From Mercurialis annua (lineage: Eukaryota > Streptophyta > Magnoliopsida > Malpighiales > Euphorbiaceae): 64,000 nt of DNA. Position 1 is the first letter of the stretch. Each line of letters begins with the position of its first letter. A model generated the notes under the pieces. It was not told where the DNA came from. It saw only the letters and a list, made by a program, of their open reading frames with translations, and searched no databases. Location: positions 34,581,001-34,645,000 of the forward strand of contig NC_065575.1 of NCBI RefSeq assembly GCF_937616625.2. Direction: 5' to 3'. A program made the position numbers and the translations under genes. Positions 57,814-64,000 of this stretch are shown here, piece after piece.

Positions 57814-58209
57814 CATATTGTAATACCCCGTATTTTTATTTGATTTTTTTTTTCTGAAAAACTTGCGGTAATAATTTGAGTCGTTCGTTAATTAAGTCGT
57901 GGTTCGATTCACGTTTGTTGTATTTGAGTCGGGTTGGTCCAAGAATTATTTAAGTCCATGAAAGCCATAAAGCCCATGCATGCTTTAAGTTTCATTATTA
58001 TCTTGAATTCTATTGGCCCATGTATTTCTTTTCTTCACATCCATACAAATGATTATGAATTAATAATAGAGAGTTTTTCAAAAATACCCATACTGTGTAT
58101 AAATATTCTCAAAAATACGGTTTGACCAGTTTGGGTTGATTTTTACGGTTTGACTTTTAAAAGTTGCGAAATTACACTTTTTGAGTTGAAAAATACGGTT
58201 TCTTATTTT

Positions 58210-58640
58210 AAAAACCCAGTAAGTTTACTATCGGGTTACTAACAGTTTACCACCGGTTTACAAACAATAAATTTACTAACGATTTACTAACAGTTTACTA
58301 ACGGTTTTTATTTATAAAAATACGGTAAATCTCCTATCGGTTTACTAACAAAAAGTTTACTATCAATTTACTAACTGTTTACTAAAAGTTTACTTAAAAA
58401 TCAAATTTACTATTAATTTACTTTTTAACCGTATGGTTAATTCATTAATCATTTACTATCAGTTTACTAAAAAATAAGTTAATTTACCATCCGTTTACTA
58501 ACAGTTTATTAGTTTTACTAAACATTATAGCTAATTTATTAAATATAAAGTACAATTATATTTATTAACCATTTACTAACAGTTTACTATCGTTTTACTA
58601 TCAATTTACTATCAGTTTATTTATTTATAAAAAAACCATG
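58210..58640 (+). repeat. TTTACTAAC / TTTACTATC repeat field
   Basis: About 25 copies of TTTACTAACNGTTTACTA-type words at 10-20 base spacing, always in the same orientation, diverged by point changes. Confidence 0.8.
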
Positions 58641-58899
58641 CCCTTAATTTAAACCCACAGAACAAAGTATTCATAATAAACCATGCCCTTAATTTAACAA
58701 TGAATTTAAAAGAGCCAAATTGCCTAGTATATCGATATTTTAATCAAAAACTAAACAGAGGAGAAGAGATTTTATCTCTGGTTCTATTTTCTCATTACTT
58801 CGCTAAAATAAATTTATAAAACTTTTAGTAAACTACTAATACACCGTTAGTACACTGCATGCCCACTTACTCCCAAAATTATCAACTACCCATTTTAAT

Positions 58900-59330
58900 C
58901 AAAAATCCAGCACTGAATTCATCAGATCCACCGTTTGTCAGCAAACCACCGCAACCCATCAATTCCAACAAATCCACAAAATCTGGGAAACCCTCAGCCG
59001 CCACAACCATCGATTAACAACCCATCAATCGACGATTGTTCCATTTTCATAAGATTGAGCTGTTGTTGTAGATTTAGACATTTAAATCGACAACCCATCA
59101 CCGCCGCCATCGCCGGCAACCTATGAATCGGCAACTCATCGCCGTTGTAGTCGCAAAATCAGAGGAAAAGACTGTTGCGCGAAGAAGATGAAGATCAGAA
59201 GAAAGAAGAAAAATCCATAGCCATTGTTAAATCCACCGTAAAATCAAAAAGGAAAAAGTGTAAACTTCAAACACGCTGAACTTCGACCGTATTTCTCAAG
59301 CCGGAGATGCTGAACAGTAAAAGTGAGATT
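58900..59330 (+). pseudogene. possible captured gene fragment inside the MULE-like element
   Basis: Base composition is close to coding (CACCGCAACCCATCAATTCC, AACCCTCAGCCGCCACAACC) with an open frame at 58935-59126 of Pro/Asn-rich character (NPQPPQPSINNPSIDD). No family recognised and no splice sites are clear. MULEs often carry host gene pieces, so this is a candidate only. Confidence 0.3.
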
Positions 59331-59691
59331 ATTTTGGGTTTCAACAGTGTATGGTCTAATTTCCTCTTAATAATAAACCCATGCATACAACCCATTAAAC
59401 TTTCATGCTCAGGTTAAGTCCAAAACCTTAACTATTGTTTGAAAAAAAAATGTAGTGCTGCGTTACTTTTCTTTTTCTTTATTTATAAACTTTTTTTTAA
59501 CCTTTTAAAATCGTTTTAAAATCCTAATTCATTCCACACTTTACACAAACCTAGCCGTCATTTTTTTTCTTCATGATTCGCTGAGTTCATCGTCCAAAAC
59601 TCCTCTCCAATTGCTGAAATAATTCGCATTGAATAGGAATCCGTCTCGGTCGTAGTAGACTCAATCATCTACAGTCTTAAGCCTTGAAATC

Positions 59692-60411
59692 TAGGGGTGG
59701 GCAAAAAAACTGATCAAACCGATTAACCGAACCGAAACCGGAAAAACGAACCGGAAAATGTGGTTAACCGGTCCAACGGTTTAGGTTTAGATTTTTGATT
59801 TTTAATTTTCATGGTTAATGGTTTAGGTTTAGGTTTTGGATTTCTAAAAACCGTGGTTAATCGGTTAACCGGTTTATATATATATATATATTCATATATT
59901 TTTAATAGTTAATAAGGTATATTTTATGATCTATAAAATAATATGGATTTTATAATATACACAATAAAATCTAAATATAAAAATATATTGATAGATATTT
60001 TATTTAGGAATATTTTTATATTTTAGGAGAATTTATATGTAAAAATATTTTGATGTTACTTATAAATTATTTGTAAATAATAATAGTTTTAAATATTTGC
60101 ATTGACTTAACTATTCATAAGATAGTTTAGATTTATATTTTTAATATAATTTGAGTTTTTATGGTTTTTTTTGTTTGCTAAAAAATTAAATAGAATTAAA
60201 ATTTTATCTTTTTTTGTCTTTAATTTTTCTAATGGTTATATGGTTAAAAACCGCAAAACCGAAAAACCGAACCGTTTTTGATGGTTAACCGATTTACCGG
60301 TTAACCGTTTAAAATTTTAGGTTTAGGTTTTTAATTTTAAAAACCGTATTACAATGGACCGGTTTACAAATCACCCTCATGGACCGGTTAACCGGTCCAT
60401 GCCCACCCCTA
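59692..60411. mobile_element. hAT-like non-autonomous element (720 bp) with 8-bp TSD
   Basis: TTGAAATC flanks both ends exactly (59684-59691, 60412-60419). Ends TAGGGGTGGGCA and its perfect complement TGCCCACCCCTA match the C/TAGGGGTGGGCA termini common in plant hAT MITEs. The inside is rich in AACCGG, GGTTAACC and CCGGTT words arranged as subterminal inverted repeats, with an AT-rich centre. Confidence 0.93.
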
Positions 60412-62831
60412 TTGAAATCGTAATTTGGTACGTTAATCTCTTCGTTATTTGAGCCGTCGTGTTATCGTTTTAAATGATATTGTTGGCTGCGTTACTTCTT
60501 TTTGGTTTCTGCCAATTCTTGTTCTTTGCTATGGCCATATATGTTGTCTTTAGAGTAATAACTGTTAGGGGTTACCCTTAACCAATTAATTATTGATTAT
60601 TTAATTTTCTTTTAGTTGGCCTTGTTGTTTGATATAAAAACTAAATATTTTGTTTGGCCTTGTTTACATCGTTAACCTTTTGTTCGTTGATGATTTTATG
60701 GCAGTATGAACACTTAGGATATGGCCGTTTATATCCTTGATTTTCTGTCAGAATGTGCTCACTTGGTTTGGTTAGTGTTTGTTACAGTTAGTATAGAGTT
60801 CCTCATTATTATTATTTTCCTTGTGTTCGTGATGAAGAATTGGCGGGAATGGGGTTGACTTAAATGAGTGTTGCTTTTGTCCCTTGATTCAATGTTATGG
60901 CATTTAATGGGTTAATTTATATGGGGTAGTGGCCATCGTTCTTTTAATTGAATTCCTTATTATTAGCTACTGCTTGTATTTGATTTCTTGATTTTGGTTT
61001 ATGAAGATGATGATGTGGCGTTGTATGATTGGCTATTATAATTGATTTTTGGCTAAATGGTGGTTTTAGTCATTGAATTCTTATGTATTAAATCCATTGA
61101 TTCCTAAACTTATTTTTTAACAGTTTTAATTGATTTTTGATTTTAATTTACAAAAGTGGCTTCGACTTATTAATTAACGATTTAAATAATAATATTATTT
61201 ATAATTTGAAATTACTTTGGGTGTTAATACTTTAAATTTAAATTAAAATTAATTTTATTATAGTTTATATGTGATTTTATATATTGACAATATTAAATAA
61301 GAATTGGGGATTTTACTTAATTTGAAAGATTGTCGAATTAGATATATTATTTTTAATACCTAAAAATAATATTTGAGTTATTTAAAAATTAAATTAATAA
61401 TTATTATTAATTATTATTTAATTAATAATTTGATATTTTGGCTTAGCGTGCCAATTTGGGTAAATTTGTAATTTAGCCTTTCTAATTATTTATTGATTTA
61501 TTTAAGGAGATATTTTGCCGGTAATTTTTAATTACTTGAGTTTAAAGCTATTGAGTTCTATTTTGATATTAATTAATATTTTATTTAATATTAATTATAA
61601 ACTGTAGTTTATAAACTCTGGTTTTATGGTTGGGTCGGTTTGAACTTGGGTCACCGACATGTGGGCTTAGCTTGGTAGTTTTGAAAAACTCGGCTAATCC
61701 ACTATTTGAGGAATTGATTTTATTTATCAATTAAATAATATTTTAATAATATTTTCGGATTGGATTTAAGTGCGAACTCAATAGTTTTGAATTAATTACG
61801 GCATTACAATTTATTTGAGAATTGTGTTTCTCTGTGATTTATCTGGTTATTTAATTGTGCTAGTCCTACGTGGTGTCTAGTGATATTAGAGTTAGGGGTC
61901 GTACGGATATTAACCTATTTATTATTTTAGACCCATCGACTGCTTGTGCTTCGGAGTCTACGCAGGGTTAGCTGTTTGCCAAGATCACGTGGATAAGCAA
62001 GCAGTGAGTTTGTAGTGCTATTTACCGCTTTATTAAGTACCGCATCGTATTTTAATATTATAAATGCTTTTGAACTGTTTTTACGGATTATGGATCTGGA
62101 TTGAAACGAGCTACTCGATAGGCTTGTATCGAGACTGTGTGCACCGGTGAGTACTCTGGGAAACGGCAGACTAAAGTCTTACTTACGCTGGTATATATTT
62201 TTGACGAGGATTTGTTCCCGTCCACTCTGGGTTTATCAGTATGCTATGTCATACTTACACTGGGATCATTTCAATACAGTTTATCCATAATCATATTATA
62301 TTAGTATAAAATGTTTTGATTTAAGGGTTTTAAACTTAATAAATGTAAATAGTATTGCGAACTCATCTCAGTATATCTGACCCCGTTGTTTTCCCGAATT
62401 TTCCAGGTTTATGATTTGAAAGCTGGTCCACTCTGATTCTTTTGATTCTTCGGAGGTTTTTATGTTATTTTAACTAGTTACTGTTTTCGAACTCTTAGAC
62501 CGCAGTAGAACTAGTTTATTATATATTATATTGATATTACACTCTGGGATAATCGATTTGATCGATTATTTATTATTAGCATGTTTACTCTGAATTACTT
62601 TAATATTATATTTAAGGCATGCTGTTGAGCATTTTTGGATAATTAAGTTATTTATATTAGAACTGTAATATAAACTGCTATACTTAGGTTGGAGTCTCGG
62701 TTGCCTCCGAGCAGTTTTCTGCAGGTTTAAATATTTAATTGTTTTCCGCAAGGCTTGCTACGGGTTTTGGTACAACCATACCCATACCCTAGCTCCGGTC
62801 ACGATTCATGAAATTGGGTCGTGACACATAT

Positions 62832-63475
62832 GTCGGGGAGGCCTCCGTTGAGTGTACAAACAAAATACGAGTCCAAAGGCAGGGTAAGAAAGGGTTTAGC
62901 TAATGGAGAGATTAACTCTTCCGGAAACCAGTAACGCGTAAACCATGTCAAACCAAGACCGATCAATATCCGAACGGAACGGATTCGAACTTCTCCTAGA
63001 AGAGTTTCCGGTGCGAAATGAAATTCATAGGATATATGAGTAATTCAAAGGAAAAATAGAAAGATTTGATAGGATTAATTTTAGTAATAAACAAAAACCA
63101 ATAGAATTGATTATGTATCACAATTTCATCACTACACCGAAGGCTTTTTTTATAAATAGATTGATAATAAGATAGCTTGATACCCAAACTGTATCAATGA
63201 TTATGATTCTCATTGTGTACATAATTCGTGTTAGGATCTACCAAAGAAATTTTTTGGGTATAGGGCATATAACAAAAGAGTTTCCATTTCTATCGGTCAT
63301 AAAAAAAAGAATCTAACGCTCTAGTCTAATTGAATACTTTCAACGTTCATGCTATTTGAAAGAGCTTTCAACATGGAGTGGAGACCCCATAACGTGCAAA
63401 AAGAGTAACTGATCTAATCTATGAATATCATCCTAATTCAGGTCTTGTTCCGCACTTAAATGGAAAAACTCAAAC
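62832..63475. other. unassigned, probably retroelement-derived
   Basis: Less AT-rich than the intergenic average, with no stable open frame. Its 3' part runs directly into reverse transcriptase sequence, and before the LTR-type insertion it was continuous with 57560-57813, so the whole may be one decayed retroelement. Confidence 0.35.
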
Positions 63476-63735
63476 CCTTACCTTGACCAGTTTGTAGTGG
63501 AAAACCTCGATAACATAATCGTTTATAGTCACTCACTGGAGGCCTGAGTACGGTGTTCGGGGTGTAGCAAGAAAAGAAACTGTACATGAAACGGTGCTCA
63601 GAAGAAAGTGCTCTTTCTTGGCCATTGGATCAGCAAGGGTGTGATTCAGATGGATCAAGAGAAGATCAGGTCTATTGTGGACTGGGAAGTGCCGAAGAAG
63701 GACAGAGCAGGCAGCAGTAGTGAAGCCGGATGCTC
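63476..63735 (+). pseudogene. broken Ty3/Gypsy reverse transcriptase fragment
   Basis: The frame starting at 63476 gives PYLDQFVVENLDNIIVYSHS, which matches the RT motif PYLDxFVVVYIDDILIYS; the catalytic pair DD is changed to DN and preceded by a changed segment. After a frame change, LGHWISKGVIQMDQEKIRSI and VDWEVPKK (63617-63700) match the segment after the active site. Frameshifts and the altered active site show it is dead. It continues as unrecognisable sequence to the window end. Confidence 0.8.
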
Positions 63736-64000
63736 GAAGCCATTTTAGATACGGCAAGACAGCTCAGGAAGAGTAGAAAGTTCCCACAACCTGGGGGGGT
63801 TTGCTTTATAGGAAGCCAAAGTGAGCCTTTTTACAAACTTTAAGAAGTCAAGGGGGAGAGCGCCAGGACGGCGTCAAGAGGAACGTCGAGACGCCATCAG
63901 TTTGGAGCGCGAGGCCAGCAGAGCTTGCTGCAAAGGAGATAAGAAAAGGCTCAGCAGAGGGGATCCGGTAACTATTATGAATGTATAGGAGTGGGGCATT
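63736..64000. other. unassigned GC-richer DNA at the window end
   Basis: Follows the broken reverse transcriptase; likely further retroelement remnant. No frame or motif recognised. Confidence 0.3.

Larger units (their letters stand above)
58069..59366. mobile_element. MULE-like element (1298 bp) with 9-bp TSD, nested in the LTR-type insertion
   Basis: TTAATAATA flanks both ends exactly (58060-58068, 59367-59375). The ends are weakly inverted (GAGAGTTTTTCAAAAATACCCATACTGTG versus GAGGAAATTAGACCATACACTG read from the right). It contains a TTTACTA repeat field (58210-58640) and a less AT-rich patch at 58900-59330 that may be captured gene sequence. Confidence 0.7.
57819..62826. mobile_element. 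LTR-type insertion (5.0 kb including nested elements) with 5-bp TSD
   Basis: It begins TGTAATACCCCG at 57819 and ends GGGTCGTGACA at 62826; CATAT lies on both sides (57814-57818 and 62827-62831). TG..CA ends with a 5-bp duplication define an LTR or solo LTR. On the minus strand the start is TGTCACGACCC, a known plant LTR start, so minus orientation is likelier. Two younger elements are inserted (58069-59366 and 59692-60411); without them the unit is about 3.0 kb. No gag-pol frame is inside, so this is a long solo LTR or a non-coding retroelement. Confidence 0.75.

Noticed and set aside
57560..63470. Organelle-derived insertion
   Set aside because: Some stretches looked organelle-like in composition, but I could not match any plastid or mitochondrial gene, and the 3' end joins Ty3/Gypsy sequence.

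Overview
The window is nuclear DNA of a flowering plant, most likely a eudicot. The genes have GT-AG introns, proteins typical of land plants (SPA-type photomorphogenesis repressor, plant MLKL pseudokinase, AGP peptide, plant gamma-tubulin), very AT-rich intergenic DNA, and a dense load of plant transposon remnants. Species is not assigned. All gene models were assembled by eye from splice signals and protein family knowledge; no search was run.

Gene layout. 221-3344 (+): 3' eight exons of an MTM1-type mitochondrial carrier (5' part lies outside the window). 4626-5007 (-): two-exon AGP peptide. 11024-14719 (-): complete 11-exon gamma-tubulin (474 aa). 20679-20921 (-): 80-aa single-exon DUF7722-like small protein. 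32360-34571 (+): plant MLKL (DUF1221/HeLo plus pseudokinase), 680 aa. 35274-40025 (-): SPA3/SPA4-like WD40 repressor, 872 aa, convergent with the MLKL gene. 49712-53091 (-): ADNT1-type mitochondrial adenine nucleotide carrier, 354 aa, 8 exons. These genes have unrelated roles and do not form a pathway cluster.

The remainder (about two thirds of the window) is mostly non-coding and holds many non-autonomous mobile elements. At least nine insertions have inverted ends flanked by perfect 9-bp target duplications that I could read directly (5257-6173, 6933-7222, 26018-26388, 28751-29149, 41542-42935, 45930-46121, 47695-48626, 54619-54988, 56438-56868, 58069-59366), which is the Mutator/MULE signature. 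Others have 8-bp duplications (8233-8928; 59692-60411, a hAT-like element), and one 5-kb LTR-type insertion (57819-62826) has a 5-bp duplication and carries two younger elements inside it. No transposase is present; the only retroelement protein trace is a broken Ty3/Gypsy reverse transcriptase at 63476-63735. Other remnants: CACTA-like subterminal repeats near 45 kb, tRNA-derived SINE-like heads, a small MITE family (five copies), a foldback element packed with TTATCAT repeats and a (TTC)n tract.

The most notable pattern is that several unrelated inverted-repeat elements share one plan: AT-rich inverted ends, then a core built from short, GC-richer, self-complementary words that differ from element to element (GGCGATGG, GAAGAAC/GTTCTTC, GGAGGAAC/GTTCCTCC, CCGCGGAA). 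I see no candidate for a new protein-based system in this window.
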